DNA of 64,000 nt. Source: Domibacillus indicus (GTDB lineage: Bacteria; Bacillota; Bacilli; Bacillales; Domibacillaceae). Location: assembly GCF_023715895.1 (NCBI RefSeq), contig NZ_JAMBOO010000002.1, positions 496,001 to 560,000 of the forward strand, in the 5' to 3' direction. This document shows, in pieces, positions 54,321 to 64,000 of the stretch. The notes beneath the pieces were generated by a model. That model did no database searches and had not been told where the DNA came from. It was given only the letters and a program-made list of their open reading frames with translations. The translations under genes and the position numbers were made by a program. Each line of letters opens with the position of its first letter. Within the stretch, counting starts at the first letter, position 1.

Positions 54321-54455
54321 ATACAAAATCCGATTTCTTGACGAATGAACATATATTGATTAAAGTGAAAAGCGAATATCACTTACGAAAAGTAATAGAC
54401 GAACCATTTTTCCGCTTTTATGGCGAAAAATGACGATATAGGGGGATTTTTGTTT

Positions 54456-55067
54456 ATGTCAGATTTTTTTGAAGTAGCCCTTGGCCGCCGTTCGGTAAAG
54501 GTATACGATCCAAATGCACGTATATCAGGGGAAGAGTTAACAGAATTGCTTCAAGTAGCAGGACGGGCACCATCTGCGTGGAATCTACAGCAATGGCACT
54601 TCCTTGTTTTTCACGGAAAAGACGTGCAGAAAAAATTATTGCCAATCGCCTACAATCAGCAGCAAATTGTGGATGCCTCTGCTGTTATTTGCATCATGGG
54701 TGATTTGCAAGGCAATTTAAACGTGGATCCGGTTTTTGATCCACAGGTTGAAAGCGGCGAAATGACACCTGAGCTAAAAGAAATTTTAGCCGGCCAAATT
54801 AACGGAGCTTACAACCGCGCTGAGTACCCGCGCGACGGGGCCATTTTAAATTCATCGCTGGCTGCGATGCAGCTTATGCTGGCTGCACGGGCAAAAGGAT
54901 ATGACACATGCCCAATTGGCGGCTTCAATGCTTCCGGGCTGGCAGAGGCGTTTAACGTGCCTGCACGTTACCTGCCAACGATGCTGATTACAGTCGGTAA
55001 AGCCCTTCAGGAAGGCCGCCCTACTGACCGTCTTCCGATCAACCAGCTGATTACCTACGCAGAATAA
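54456..55067 (+). CDS. Nitroreductase family protein
   Basis: About 203 residues of the FMN-dependent nitroreductase fold: RRSVKVYDPNARIS at 10-23, APSAWNLQQWHFLV near 41-54 (FMN phosphate and ring contacts), and SLAAMQLMLAARAKGYDTCPIGGF near 138-161. It resembles B. subtilis YdgI/YfhC. Natural substrate unknown. The ATG at 54456 (AGGGGGA upstream) gives the normal N-terminus; an upstream in-frame ATG at 54420 lacks support. Confidence 0.88.
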   Translation: MSDFFEVALGRRSVKVYDPNARISGEELTELLQVAGRAPSAWNLQQWHFLVFHGKDVQKKLLPIAYNQQQIVDASAVICIMGDLQGNLNVDPVFDPQVESGEMTPELKEILAGQINGAYNRAEYPRDGAILNSSLAAMQLMLAARAKGYDTCPIGGFNASGLAEAFNVPARYLPTMLITVGKALQEGRPTDRLPINQLITYAE

Positions 55068-55106
55068 TTCAAAAGCCGCTTCTCGTAGAGAGCGGCTTTT
55101 TGAATT
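55066..55106. terminator. Terminator after the nitroreductase gene
   Basis: Long stem AATTCAAAAGCCGCT/AGCGGCTTTTTGAATT with one mismatch, overlapping the stop codon. Confidence 0.85.
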
Positions 55107-55181
55107 GCCTCTTGCACCTCCTGCAGAAAACGTCTAGTATTAACAAGGGATTTTAATGCTTGTTTGTGGAGGAATGAAGAA

Positions 55182-56483
55182 ATGTTTAAATTGAATGAAC
55201 ATGGCACGACCGTTAAAACGGAACTGCTTGCCGGCTTAACAACCTTCCTGACAATGGTGTATATCGTGGTAGTTAACCCGATTATTTTGTCAGATGCCGG
55301 TGTCCCATTTGAGCAGGTGTTTACGGCGACAATCATTGCAGCGGTTGTCGGAACACTTTGGATGGGCTTGTTCGCCAACTACCCAATTGCGATTGCACCT
55401 GGTATGGGAATGAATGCATATTTCGCTTACTCAGTTGTCGGGTCGCATGGCGGCATTACGTATGAAACAGCATTTGCAGCTGTTTTTATTTCGGGGCTTC
55501 TTTTTGTGGTTTTGTCTTTAACGCCGCTTCGTGAAAAGTTAATCGAAGCCATACCCGAAAATTTAAAGCACGGTATTTCTGCCGGTATCGGCTTGTTTAT
55601 TGCTTTTATTGGGCTTCGCCTGACTGGCATCATCGGCCCGGATCCAAGCAACCTTGTGAAGCTGGGCGATTTGCAGAGCCCGTCCGCGCTTTTGGCTTTG
55701 TTCGGCCTTGCGGTTACCATTGTGTTAATGGTTCGCGGTGTGAACGGTGCCCTATTCATAGGTATGGTCATTACGGGGCTTGCTGCTTTTTTTACCGGCC
55801 AGCTTTCGTTTAAGGAGGGCTTTGTCGGCATGCCGTCCATGCCGGATGGGCTGTTAGCTTTAAATCCTATTACAGCCTTTGGTGACGTTGTCAGCCACAG
55901 CTTATATGCGGTTGTTTTTTCTTTCCTGCTCGTCACGATTTTTGACACAACCGGCACAATGGTTGGTGTTGCCCAGCAGGCTGGTTTGATGAAAGGAAAC
56001 AAAATGCCCCGAGCGCGCCAAGCGCTTTTAGCGGACTCTGTTGCTACATCCATCGGTGCGATGGCGGGTACGAGCCCGACCAGTGCTTATATTGAATCAT
56101 CAACAGGCGTTGCAGCCGGAGGAAGAACCGGACTTACATCGGTAACCGTTGCTGGATTGTTTATTCTGGCTGCTTTCTTTGGCCCGCTCGTTTCAGCTGT
56201 ATCCGGTATTTCTGCCATTACAGCTCCCTCGTTGATTATCGTGGGCTGCTTAATGATGCAAAATGCTGCGAAAGTAAATTGGAAAGAGCTTGATGAAGCG
56301 TTCCCTGCGTTTCTGATTATTTTAACCATGCCGCTTACATCAAGTATTGCAACAGGAATTGCCCTTGGCTTTGTATCGTACCCGCTTGTGAAAATCGCAC
56401 GGGGACGCTATAAAGAGGTTCATCCGCTTGTGTATATTTTTGCGGTGCTGTTTTTCTACCAGCTGTTATTTTTGCCGCACTAA
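55182..56483 (+). CDS. NCS2-family purine permease (PbuG/PbuO-like)
   Basis: About 433 residues, about 13 hydrophobic segments, AzgA-like branch of NCS2: KTELLAGLTTFLTMVYIVVVNP at 13-34, GMGMNAYFAYSVVG near 75, FDTTGTMVGVAQQAGLM near 253 and GTSPTSAYIESSTGVAAGGR near 294. This branch imports guanine, hypoxanthine or adenine. No purine riboswitch aptamer is seen in the 76 bp after the preceding terminator, so control differs from B. subtilis pbuG. ATG at 55182 follows GGAGGA. Confidence 0.88.
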   Translation: MFKLNEHGTTVKTELLAGLTTFLTMVYIVVVNPIILSDAGVPFEQVFTATIIAAVVGTLWMGLFANYPIAIAPGMGMNAYFAYSVVGSHGGITYETAFAAVFISGLLFVVLSLTPLREKLIEAIPENLKHGISAGIGLFIAFIGLRLTGIIGPDPSNLVKLGDLQSPSALLALFGLAVTIVLMVRGVNGALFIGMVITGLAAFFTGQLSFKEGFVGMPSMPDGLLALNPITAFGDVVSHSLYAVVFSFLLVTIFDTTGTMVGVAQQAGLMKGNKMPRARQALLADSVATSIGAMAGTSPTSAYIESSTGVAAGGRTGLTSVTVAGLFILAAFFGPLVSAVSGISAITAPSLIIVGCLMMQNAAKVNWKELDEAFPAFLIILTMPLTSSIATGIALGFVSYPLVKIARGRYKEVHPLVYIFAVLFFYQLLFLPH

Positions 56484-56512
56484 AAAATCCGCCCCATACG
56501 GGCGGATTTTTT
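56482..56512. terminator. Bidirectional terminator after the purine permease gene
   Basis: AAAAAATCCGCCC/GGGCGGATTTTTT with 5-nt loop, shared with the convergent flavoprotein gene. Confidence 0.88.
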
Positions 56513-57108
56513 TATAAAGAGGATAAAGCGCTGGCAATGGAAACAGTACGCTTCGCCTGGTGCTTGACTGCGGCTTCTACATTTTCTTTCATGCCGTCTC
56601 TTCCTACTGATACACTTGTACCATATGGATTTCCTCCTGCTTCAAACAGAACAGGATCTGTGTAGCCGGGAGCTGCAATAATGGCGCCCCAATGATACAT
56701 GGTTGTATACAGCTGAAGAATCGTCTGCTCCTGTCCGCCGTGAGCGTTTTGAGCTGATGTCATAGCGCTGACTACTTTATTAGCCAGCTTTCCGGTTGCC
56801 CACAGGCCGCCGGTTGAATCAATAAATTGCTTGAATTGGCCGGGTACATTGCCGTATCTTGTCGGAACGCTGAATACAATGGCATCTGCCCATTCTAAAT
56901 CATCCAGCGTTACCTCTGGAATATCCTTTGCTTCTTCTACGTGCGCCTTCCAGGCATCGTTTTTTTCAATGGCCGATGCGGGAGCCGTTTCTGGAATTTT
57001 AAGAACTTTTACATTCGCTCCTGCTTCTTCTCCCGCTTCTTTCGCCCAGTTCGCCAATTGAAAATTCGTACCGGTCATGCTGTAATAAATTACGGCTAAA
57101 TTTGTCAT
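56512..57108 (-). CDS. WrbA-like flavodoxin-fold NAD(P)H:quinone oxidoreductase
   Basis: A 198-residue flavodoxin-fold protein. FMN phosphate loop YYSMTGTNFQLA at 9-20, flavin contact FSVPTRYGNVPGQFKQFID near 80-100, and HGGQEQTILQLYTTMYHWG near 120-139 typical of WrbA. It reduces quinones by two electrons. Alone between convergent permease gene and yhbH; GGGGGAGAGTAAG ribosome binding region before the ATG. Confidence 0.88.
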   Translation of the reverse strand: MTNLAVIYYSMTGTNFQLANWAKEAGEEAGANVKVLKIPETAPASAIEKNDAWKAHVEEAKDIPEVTLDDLEWADAIVFSVPTRYGNVPGQFKQFIDSTGGLWATGKLANKVVSAMTSAQNAHGGQEQTILQLYTTMYHWGAIIAAPGYTDPVLFEAGGNPYGTSVSVGRDGMKENVEAAVKHQAKRTVSIASALSSL

Positions 57109-57179
57109 CTCTTACTCTCCCCCTTATGCGTGGTTTCCTCTTACTGAGTTTGCCCGCTGGAGAAAAAAACAAAACCTTT

Positions 57180-58316
57180 TCATTTATCCGGCTGAAAAAA
57201 GTAGGAAAGTGCCGGATAGACGTCTTCCCTTTTACGAATGACGTAGGATTTAAACAGTGGGTTTTGTACTTTTCGAAATGCGGACATCAGTGGTGTGGTC
57301 CGGTTGTACTGATTCACTTCCCCATAGCCGAACATGCGGCAGTGCGGCAGTATTTTTTCGAGCAATGCAACACACTGGGGATTGTCTGAAGCAAGATTAT
57401 CGCCATCAGAAAAATGAAATGGATAAATGTTGTACCGTTCCGGCGAATATTTTTTTTCCATCAGCTCCAGCACAAGCCGGTACGCAGATGAACAGATGGT
57501 TCCGCCGCTTTCTCCTTTAGTGAAGAAATCATTTTCTTCCATCTGGAGCGCTTCTGTATGATGGGCAATAAATACAATATCAACCGTTGTATATTTTTTT
57601 CTTAAAAAGCGGGTCATCCAGAAAAAAAAGCTGCGGGCGATATATTTCTCAAACGGCCCCATACTTCCACTCGTATCCATCATCGCAAAAATCACGGCTT
57701 TAGACTGAGGCTTTTTCTCTTCGGTAAAAGAGCGAAAACGACGGTCTTCCGGGCGGACAGGGAAAAAAGACATCTCTCCCGCCAGTGCGTTTCGCTTAAA
57801 CGCTGCCATTAATGTTTTCTTTTTATCAATTCGTGCCGTTACACCTGTTTTACGGATGTCATTAATAGTCCAGTCCGTAATAACCGATTCCGCTTTTTCT
57901 TTTTCAGCGAGGTTTGGCAGGGCCAGCTCAGAAAACAGAGCATCTTCAATTTCAGCCATGCTGACTTCCGCTTCATAAAAATCCTCCCCGCGCTGGTTTC
58001 CTGCTTTTTTGCCCTGCCCAGCCGCACTTTTCTCATCTCCGCCTGCCCGGGCGATCGCGTCTCCAACTTCTCCTTTTCCCTGCCCGGTATGCTTGGATTT
58101 TTCATCGGAATAACGAATTTTATATTCCTGAAGCGAACGGATCGGCAGTTTCACTGTCCGCTTGCCGTCCGACATAATAATTTGCTCTTCAGTCACCATA
58201 TCAGCTAAATTTTTTTTGATCGCTTCTTTTACTTTTTGCCGATGGCGTTCCTGGTCATCATAGCCTTTTCGGTGGAGTGACCAGTCTTCTTCTGATAAAT
58301 GATAGGATGTGTCCAT
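57180..58316 (-). CDS. yhbH: Sporulation protein YhbH (DUF444)
   Basis: A 378-residue protein of the UPF0229/DUF444 family, with a basic N-terminus, an acidic low-complexity stretch (about 95-135, [20 protein letters not shown]) and a C-terminal von Willebrand A-like domain with the metal site [20 protein letters not shown] near 218. Works with PrkA and SpoVR in sporulation and stress in Firmicutes and Proteobacteria. In B. subtilis yhbH follows prkA; here a divergent 57-codon gene separates them. Confidence 0.92.
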   Translation of the reverse strand: MDTSYHLSEEDWSLHRKGYDDQERHRQKVKEAIKKNLADMVTEEQIIMSDGKRTVKLPIRSLQEYKIRYSDEKSKHTGQGKGEVGDAIARAGGDEKSAAGQGKKAGNQRGEDFYEAEVSMAEIEDALFSELALPNLAEKEKAESVITDWTINDIRKTGVTARIDKKKTLMAAFKRNALAGEMSFFPVRPEDRRFRSFTEEKKPQSKAVIFAMMDTSGSMGPFEKYIARSFFFWMTRFLRKKYTTVDIVFIAHHTEALQMEENDFFTKGESGGTICSSAYRLVLELMEKKYSPERYNIYPFHFSDGDNLASDNPQCVALLEKILPHCRMFGYGEVNQYNRTTPLMSAFRKVQNPLFKSYVIRKREDVYPALSYFFQPDK

Positions 58317-58332
58317 TTCATTTCCTCCCCAG

Positions 58333-58357
58333 GTTTTATTTCAATCAAAAAGGGTAA
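58333..58357 (+). promoter_or_regulatory. Sigma-B-type promoter before the 57-residue gene
   Basis: GTTTTA, 13 bp, GGGTAA: each hexamer is one base from the sigma-B consensus GTTTAA/GGGTAT and spacing is optimal. A TATAAA ten bases later could serve another sigma factor. Confidence 0.6.
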
Positions 58358-58386
58358 ACAAGTATAAAAGAATAATGAGGTGACTC

Positions 58387-58560
58387 ATGATGAATTTAAA
58401 GAAGCGTGAAGAACAGCCTATGAATTCAATGGTCACAAGCTTTGAAGACATGGAAATCCTTGGCCGTCAAATGGAGCGCCAGCGGACAAATGAAGAGCTG
58501 AAGCAGCATGAACGACAGCCTGATCCGATTCAATTTGACGAATCAACCGATGGAAAATAA
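58387..58560 (+). CDS. 57-residue charged hypothetical protein
   Basis: Two adjacent ATGs (58387, 58390) follow GAGGTGA. The product is hydrophilic and rich in Glu, Gln and Arg (MMNLKKREEQPMNSMVTSFE at the start, DPIQFDESTDGK at the end), with a likely amphipathic helix in MEILGRQMERQRTNEELKQH. I recognise no family. It has a good sigma-B-type promoter and its own terminator and lies in opposite orientation between yhbH and prkA, so it is probably a stress-induced gene. Confidence 0.65.
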   Translation: MMNLKKREEQPMNSMVTSFEDMEILGRQMERQRTNEELKQHERQPDPIQFDESTDGK

Positions 58561-58561
58561 T

Positions 58562-58590
58562 AACCCGGCTGCCTGCAACCGGGTTTTTCT
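58562..58590. terminator. Bidirectional terminator between the 57-residue gene and prkA
   Basis: AACCCGG/CCGGGTT stem with 10-nt loop and TTTTTCTTTT on the plus strand, 6 nt from the prkA stop. Confidence 0.75.
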
Positions 58591-58595
58591 TTTGG

Positions 58596-60479
58596 TTATC
58601 GGTTTAAAAGTCCTCCAACATAGCGAAGCAATTCATTGGCTGAAACAGAATTGTAGCCGCATTCGTCAATTAAGCGTGCTGTGACTTCATTCATCTTTTT
58701 CAACTGCTGTTCATCCGGCGTAACAGACGAAGTGGTAATTTTAACAATGTCTTTTAAGTCGGAAAACAGCTTTTTCTGAATCGCTTCTCGAAGCCGATCA
58801 TGCTCCCGGTAATCAAATTTTTTCCCTTTGCGTGCATAAGCGGAAATTCGAATCAGCATTTCTTCGCGGAATGCTTTTTTAGCGTTTTCTGACACGCCAA
58901 TCTGTTCTTCGATCGACCGCATTAAACGCTCGTCCGGACTGACTTCCTCACCTGTGAGCGGATCGCTTAATTTCACCTTGTTGCAGTATGCTTCCACATT
59001 ATCCAAATAGTTGTCCATTAATGCCCGGGCCGATTCTTCATACGAGTAAACAAAGGCTTTTTGAACTTCTTTTTTCGCCGTTTCATCGTACTGCTTTCTC
59101 GCTTCGGAAATAAACTGCAAGTATTTCGTGCGCATTTCCTTTGTAATGGACGGATGTGAATCCAGGCCGTCTTTTAATGAGCGCAGCACATCCAGTGCAT
59201 TGATCGAATTGGTTCCTTTTTTAATAATGGCTGCAGAAATGCGGTTCATTACATACCGTGGATCGATTCCATCCATTCCTTCATCCGAATGTTCTTTTCG
59301 GAGTTCAATAGCATCAAGCGGCGTTAATCCTTCTACCACTGCTCCGTCATAAAGCTTCATCTTCATCACAAGATCAACGTTTGCCCGGCTCGATTCTTTT
59401 AAGCGCGTTAAGATGGTGAACATGGCTGCAGTACGGAACGTGTGCGGTGCAAAATGAATGGAAGCCGCTTCACTTTCGTGTATCATTTTTTCATAAATTT
59501 TTTCTTCTTCAGTCACCTTTAGGTTGTATGGCACCGGCATAACAATCATACGGGAATGAAGAGCTTCATTCTTTTTATCTGCAATAAAGGAACGGTACTC
59601 TGTTTCATTGGTATGGGCAATAATCATTTCATCTGCCGAGATTAAGGCAAACCGGCCGGCTTTGAAATTCCCTTCTTGGGTTAGTGAGAGCAGGTGCCAT
59701 AGAAACTTCTCATCACACTTCAGCATTTCCTGGAATTCCATTAATCCCCGGTTTGCAATGTTTAATTCTCCGTCAAACCGGTAGGCGCGCGGATCAGACT
59801 CCGATCCAAACTCGGCGATCGTTGAAAAATCGATGCTGCCGGTTAAATCCGCAATGTCCTGTGATTTCGGATCGGATGGACTGAACGTTCCAATGCCGCG
59901 GCGCCGGTCTTCTGAGAAGAAAATACGCTCAACCGGCACTTCTTCAATGCGGCCTCCAAATTCATGCTCAAGCCGGTAGGCATTTAGCGGTGACAATGAT
60001 CCTTCAATGCGGATACCATACTCTTCATAAAAGTCATCCCGAAGATCCCGTGGAATTAGATGAAGTGGATCTTCTGCCATCTGGCAGCCTTTAATGGCAT
60101 ATACGGCGCCGGCATCTGTGCGGGTGTATTGCTCCAGTCCCCGCTTAAGCATTGATACAATTGTGGACTTCCCTCCGCCAACTGGCCCCATCAGCAGCAA
60201 AATCCGTTTGCGTACATCTAGCTTTTTCGCCGCCGGATGAAAATACTCTTCTACAAGACGCTGGATCGGTTCTTCAAGACCAAAAAGCTCGCGGCTGAAA
60301 AAGTCATAATTTCCATCTGTCATACCGAATGAGCGAATCATATTGTATATACGCGCATGCGCTGGCATTGCAATATGCGGCTTTTCTCTAAGAAGCTCCA
60401 AATACTCCCGGAATGTTCCTTCCCAGCGTAGCTTTTCTTCTTCGGCACGGCTTGATTGAATTTTATCGAGTATCGTCAT
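58596..60479 (-). CDS. prkA: Serine protein kinase / AAA+ protein PrkA
   Basis: A 627-residue protein. N-terminal AAA+ domain with Walker A GPVGGGKSTI near 93-102, followed by SADEMIIAHTNETEYRSFIA near 281-300 and FKAGRFALI; the C-terminal part is the PrkA kinase-like domain. B. subtilis PrkA affects sporulation and has been described as kinase or protease. Length is normal (631 in B. subtilis). Partner genes yhbH and spoVR are in the same window. Confidence 0.95.
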   Translation of the reverse strand: MTILDKIQSSRAEEEKLRWEGTFREYLELLREKPHIAMPAHARIYNMIRSFGMTDGNYDFFSRELFGLEEPIQRLVEEYFHPAAKKLDVRKRILLLMGPVGGGKSTIVSMLKRGLEQYTRTDAGAVYAIKGCQMAEDPLHLIPRDLRDDFYEEYGIRIEGSLSPLNAYRLEHEFGGRIEEVPVERIFFSEDRRRGIGTFSPSDPKSQDIADLTGSIDFSTIAEFGSESDPRAYRFDGELNIANRGLMEFQEMLKCDEKFLWHLLSLTQEGNFKAGRFALISADEMIIAHTNETEYRSFIADKKNEALHSRMIVMPVPYNLKVTEEEKIYEKMIHESEAASIHFAPHTFRTAAMFTILTRLKESSRANVDLVMKMKLYDGAVVEGLTPLDAIELRKEHSDEGMDGIDPRYVMNRISAAIIKKGTNSINALDVLRSLKDGLDSHPSITKEMRTKYLQFISEARKQYDETAKKEVQKAFVYSYEESARALMDNYLDNVEAYCNKVKLSDPLTGEEVSPDERLMRSIEEQIGVSENAKKAFREEMLIRISAYARKGKKFDYREHDRLREAIQKKLFSDLKDIVKITTSSVTPDEQQLKKMNEVTARLIDECGYNSVSANELLRYVGGLLNR

Positions 60480-60564
60480 AATTGGCTCCCTCCGCTCCGC
60501 ACTCTAATGGGCGTATTTATCGGATTTTATGCGCCGGCGAAACCATTTATGAGAAAAAGAAACG

Positions 60565-60593
60565 TTCACATTCAATATTGCATCCGGTATAAT
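60565..60593 (+). promoter_or_regulatory. Sigma-A promoter of the 29-residue peptide gene
   Basis: TTCACA, 17 bp, TATAAT: perfect -10, five of six -35 bases and ideal spacing. Confidence 0.75.
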
Positions 60594-60638
60594 AGGGAAA
60601 AATGAATGCGTTTACGCTACAGAAAGGGGCTTCTTTCC

Positions 60639-60728
60639 ATGAGATTATTAGGTGTTCTTTTCGTATGTATTGCTTTTTTATCAGCGATTTTCACAGCGGG
60701 CTACAACGACAAACCAGGCGCGAAATAA
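60639..60728 (+). CDS. 29-residue secreted or membrane peptide
   Basis: ATG-to-TAA frame: MRLLGVLFVCIAFLSAIFTA followed by GYNDKPGAK. A hydrophobic helix of about 18 residues with a short charged C-terminal tail; AAAGGGG lies upstream. A near-consensus promoter before it and a perfect terminator at its stop make this a complete small transcription unit of about 180 nt. Family not recognised. It could be a membrane peptide, a secreted signal or a toxin-like peptide. Confidence 0.65.
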   Translation: MRLLGVLFVCIAFLSAIFTAGYNDKPGAK

Positions 60729-60765
60729 AAAAAGCTGTACCGATTTTTTCGGTACAGCTTTTTTT
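60727..60765. terminator. Terminator of the 29-residue peptide gene
   Basis: Perfect 16-bp stem AAAAAAAGCTGTACCG/CGGTACAGCTTTTTTT with a 7-nt loop. Confidence 0.9.
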
Positions 60766-60933
60766 AAAAAGATATGTGATTATAACCAGCATTCAACTTA
60801 GAGCGTCTTGCACTTTTTTGCTCCAGCCGGCCAGCCCCTCGGTCATAAGCTGCCCCGCCTTTGCGGCAAAAAGCGCCGCCAATGCAGTTCATCTTATGCC
60901 TGCCGGGCCTGAACGGCCGACTTGCGCTTTTCT

Positions 60934-61407
60934 TTAATACAGGTCTGGGAAGCCTTGCTGGCGAAGTGCCTCGTATATAAGAATGGCTGCCGTGTTGGAC
61001 AAGTTAAGCGAGCGGACATGCTCATTCATTGGAATGCGCAGGCAGCGGTCCATATTGGCCGCGATCAAATCTTTTGGAAGACCCGTTGTTTCTTTGCCAA
61101 ACATAAAATAATGATCCTGTTCTGTATCGCTGTAGTCAAACTTAGCGTGATCCTGTTTACCGAACTTTGAAAGATAATACATATTTCCATCTGGATTTTT
61201 TTCAAAAAACTCTTCAAGAGAATCATAATACGTAATATCAACAAATTCCCAATAATCCAGCCCGGCACGCTTAAGCATTTTATCGTCAGTTGAAAATCCA
61301 AGCGGGCGGATTAAATGAAGCGGTGTACCGGTCGCCGCACACGTCCGCGCAATATTTCCGGTATTGGCCGGGATTTCCGGCTGGTATAGCACTACATGAA
61401 CTGCCAC
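60934..61407 (-). CDS. trmL: tRNA (cytidine/uridine-34-2'-O)-methyltransferase TrmL
   Basis: A 157-residue SPOUT methyltransferase: YQPEIPANTGNIARTCAATG at 8-27 (motif 1), FGKETTGLP near 97 (motif 2) and IPMNEHVRSLNLSNTAAILI near 124-143 (motif 3, knot). It methylates the wobble nucleotide of certain tRNAs using SAM. GTG start with GGAGTGA six bases upstream. It follows queG by 27 nt, so two wobble-base enzymes share an operon, as cspR and yhbA neighbours in B. subtilis. Confidence 0.93.
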   Translation of the reverse strand: MAVHVVLYQPEIPANTGNIARTCAATGTPLHLIRPLGFSTDDKMLKRAGLDYWEFVDITYYDSLEEFFEKNPDGNMYYLSKFGKQDHAKFDYSDTEQDHYFMFGKETTGLPKDLIAANMDRCLRIPMNEHVRSLNLSNTAAILIYEALRQQGFPDLY

Positions 61408-61434
61408 AAAACTTCACTCCTTTTCAACTCATCA

Positions 61435-62571
61435 TTATAACACGGAACCTATCTGTCCGAGTGCTTTTTTAATTTCATCCACCACTGTCTCATCTTCTTC
61501 GCGCTCTAGTGCTTTGAACAGCTGGGACTCTGCTTCTATGCCGCCAATCTGCCCAATAGCATAAGCTGCTGTACCACGAAGAACTGGACGTGGATCGTTG
61601 TGAAGCAGAGCAGCAAGGGCCGGCAGCGAAGATGGCTCCCTGAAATGAGCCAATGCAATGACTGCATTTCGCTGAATCGGCTTTTTGCCGCGCCATGAAC
61701 CAGACATCGCGCCAAACCGCTCCTTAAATTCCTTGTTGCTCATCGATAAAAGCGGCTCTAACAGCGGCTTTACTTCTTCCAGTGCCGGTGTCATTTCTTC
61801 ATGGTTTAATGTGTGTTTCCCTTTATTGGCCGGGCAGACGGTCTGGCACGTATCACAGCCGTACAGCCGGTTTCCGAGATGTTTACGGAATTCCTCCGGC
61901 AAAAAGTCTTTTGTCTGCGTTAAATAAGCGATACACCGCTGAGAATTAAGCTGTCCTCCTTGAACGAGTGCACTTGTTGGGCAGGCGTCAATACATTTCG
62001 TACACGTGCCGCACTGGCTTTCCATCGGCGTGTCCGGTTCAAAAGGAATATTGGTCAGCATTTCACCTAAATACACGTATGAACCAAACTCCGGTGTAAT
62101 AATCGCACAGTTTTTTGCACTCCAGCCGATGCCAGCCCGCTCCGCCACCGCACGGTCAGACAGCTCACCTGTATCAACCATTGATTTCGTTTGGACATCT
62201 GGCATTTTTTCTTTTAAAAACACTTCCAGCTGTTCCAGCTTTCTGCGCAGAACGAGGTGATAATCTTCTCCCCAGGACGCTCGGCAAAACAAGCCGCGCC
62301 GCTCTCCCTTTTTCCCTTTCGGAGCTCCTTCCAGCTTCGATGGATACGCAAGCGCAATGGCAATAATCGAACGCGGACTATCCATCAAGAGTGCCGGGTT
62401 TGTCCGCTTCTCAATATCTTTTTCCTCAAAACCGGATGCATATCCTAGTTCTTGCTGCTGTACCAGTTTTTGTTTTAATTCAAGAAACGGATCGGCCGCA
62501 GCGAATCCGATTTTATCGATGCCAATTTCTTTGCTGTAGTCAATCAGTTCCTGCTTTAACTGCCGGTACAT
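61435..62571 (-). CDS. queG: Epoxyqueuosine reductase QueG
   Basis: A 378-residue cobalamin- and iron-sulfur-dependent enzyme catalysing the last step of queuosine synthesis at tRNA position 34. Two [4Fe-4S] motifs are CGTCTKCIDACPTSALV near 188-204 and CDTCQTVCPANK near 238-249; the catalytic region around VDTGELSDRAVAERAGIGW is near 133. Residues 285-378 form HEAT-like repeats (AVIALAHFREPSSLPALAAL), normal for the Bacillus form. Confidence 0.94.
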   Translation of the reverse strand: MYRQLKQELIDYSKEIGIDKIGFAAADPFLELKQKLVQQQELGYASGFEEKDIEKRTNPALLMDSPRSIIAIALAYPSKLEGAPKGKKGERRGLFCRASWGEDYHLVLRRKLEQLEVFLKEKMPDVQTKSMVDTGELSDRAVAERAGIGWSAKNCAIITPEFGSYVYLGEMLTNIPFEPDTPMESQCGTCTKCIDACPTSALVQGGQLNSQRCIAYLTQTKDFLPEEFRKHLGNRLYGCDTCQTVCPANKGKHTLNHEEMTPALEEVKPLLEPLLSMSNKEFKERFGAMSGSWRGKKPIQRNAVIALAHFREPSSLPALAALLHNDPRPVLRGTAAYAIGQIGGIEAESQLFKALEREEDETVVDEIKKALGQIGSVL

Positions 62572-62597
62572 TTCTTCTCCTCCGTTCCATAGAAAAT

Positions 62598-62622
62598 AGG
62601 CAAACGGGAATCCCGTCTGCCT
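62598..62622 (-). terminator. Hairpin after thiC
   Basis: AGGCAAACGGGA/TCCCGTCTGCCT, 12-bp stem with one mismatch, followed by ATTTTCT on the minus strand; it lies between thiC and queG. Confidence 0.65.
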
Positions 62623-62672
62623 GTTTGTCGTTTTTCTTATTATTTCACAAAAATGCGATAAAGTCGAGCATG

Positions 62673-64000
<1,328 letters not shown>

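Noticed and set aside
55068-55181. Purine riboswitch before the NCS2 permease gene
   Set aside because: The space is filled by a terminator hairpin and no conserved purine-aptamer core is visible.
60793-60882. 29-codon alanine-rich frame on the minus strand (TTG start) after trmL
   Set aside because: It reads like protein (ALFAAKAGQLMTEGLAG) but has a stop immediately upstream and no ribosome binding site; possibly a remnant, not supported as a gene.

Overview
The window is a chromosomal segment from an endospore-forming member of the Bacillaceae. It carries comK, an alpha/beta-type small acid-soluble spore protein, spoVR, yhbH and prkA, and gene neighbourhoods that follow the Bacillus subtilis yh* region (addB, yhjE, comK-yhzC, yhfI-yhfH, hemEH-yhgD-yhgE, ecsAB-hit-yhaH-hpr-prsA-yhaM, yhcT/yhcU, yhbH-prkA, trmL-queG). 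Base composition is moderate. Starts are often GTG or TTG behind strong Shine-Dalgarno sequences, and most gene ends carry perfect hairpin terminators. I see no tRNA or rRNA genes, phage, insertion sequence or CRISPR array.

Layout. 1-7.7 kb: 5' part of addB, a TVP38-type membrane protein, comK with divergent IDEAL-domain gene, azlCD amino-acid exporter, acyl-CoA ligase, YhfI hydrolase, YhfH zinc peptide. 7.7-16.3 kb (mostly minus strand): a two-component system sandwiched between two lipoprotein genes, YhgE with its TetR repressor and two matching operators, ferrochelatase and uroporphyrinogen decarboxylase (hemY is absent from its usual place). 16.4-27.2 kb: heme monooxygenase HmoB, PAP2 phosphatase, EcsAB, HIT, YtxH-like, ScoC/Hpr, PrsA, YhaM, enoyl-CoA hydratase, DUF445, a CstR-like sensor, SASP. 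27.2-31.8 kb: fumarase and an OpuC-type transporter whose permease and binding protein are fused. 31.7-40.4 kb: a branched-chain amino-acid cluster ilvD-[T-box]-ilvB-ilvH-ilvC-leuB-leuC-leuD, with no leuA. 40.9-50.1 kb: class A PBP, TatA, dicarboxylate/glutamate symporter, a catalytically degenerate ArsC-like protein, EcsC, a TrkA_C membrane protein, SpoVR, phosphoglucomutase. 50.3-64 kb: BdbC with a thioredoxin-like partner, YhcU/YhcT, DUF47-Pit phosphate uptake, nitroreductase, purine permease, WrbA-like flavoprotein, YhbH, PrkA, TrmL, QueG and 5'-truncated thiC.

How it fits together. CodY-like boxes lie in front of comK, yhfH/yhfI and ilvD, a T-box lies inside the ilv operon, and azlCD is nearby; together these suggest branched-chain amino-acid status is read at several points here. 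PrkA, YhbH and SpoVR form a known functional trio and lie within 14 kb. A 57-codon gene with a good sigma-B-type promoter is wedged in opposite orientation between yhbH and prkA. Several other very small genes (22, 29 and 43 codons) are supported by ribosome binding sites or promoters.

No obvious new multi-gene system stands out. The most unusual items are the ArsC-like protein that has lost all catalytic residues, an unexplained structured element near 40.8 kb, a cloverleaf-like leader before the SASP gene, convergent genes whose shared terminator palindromes encode both C-termini, and two genes (hpr, opuC permease) whose apparent start codon is ATT or otherwise anomalous.
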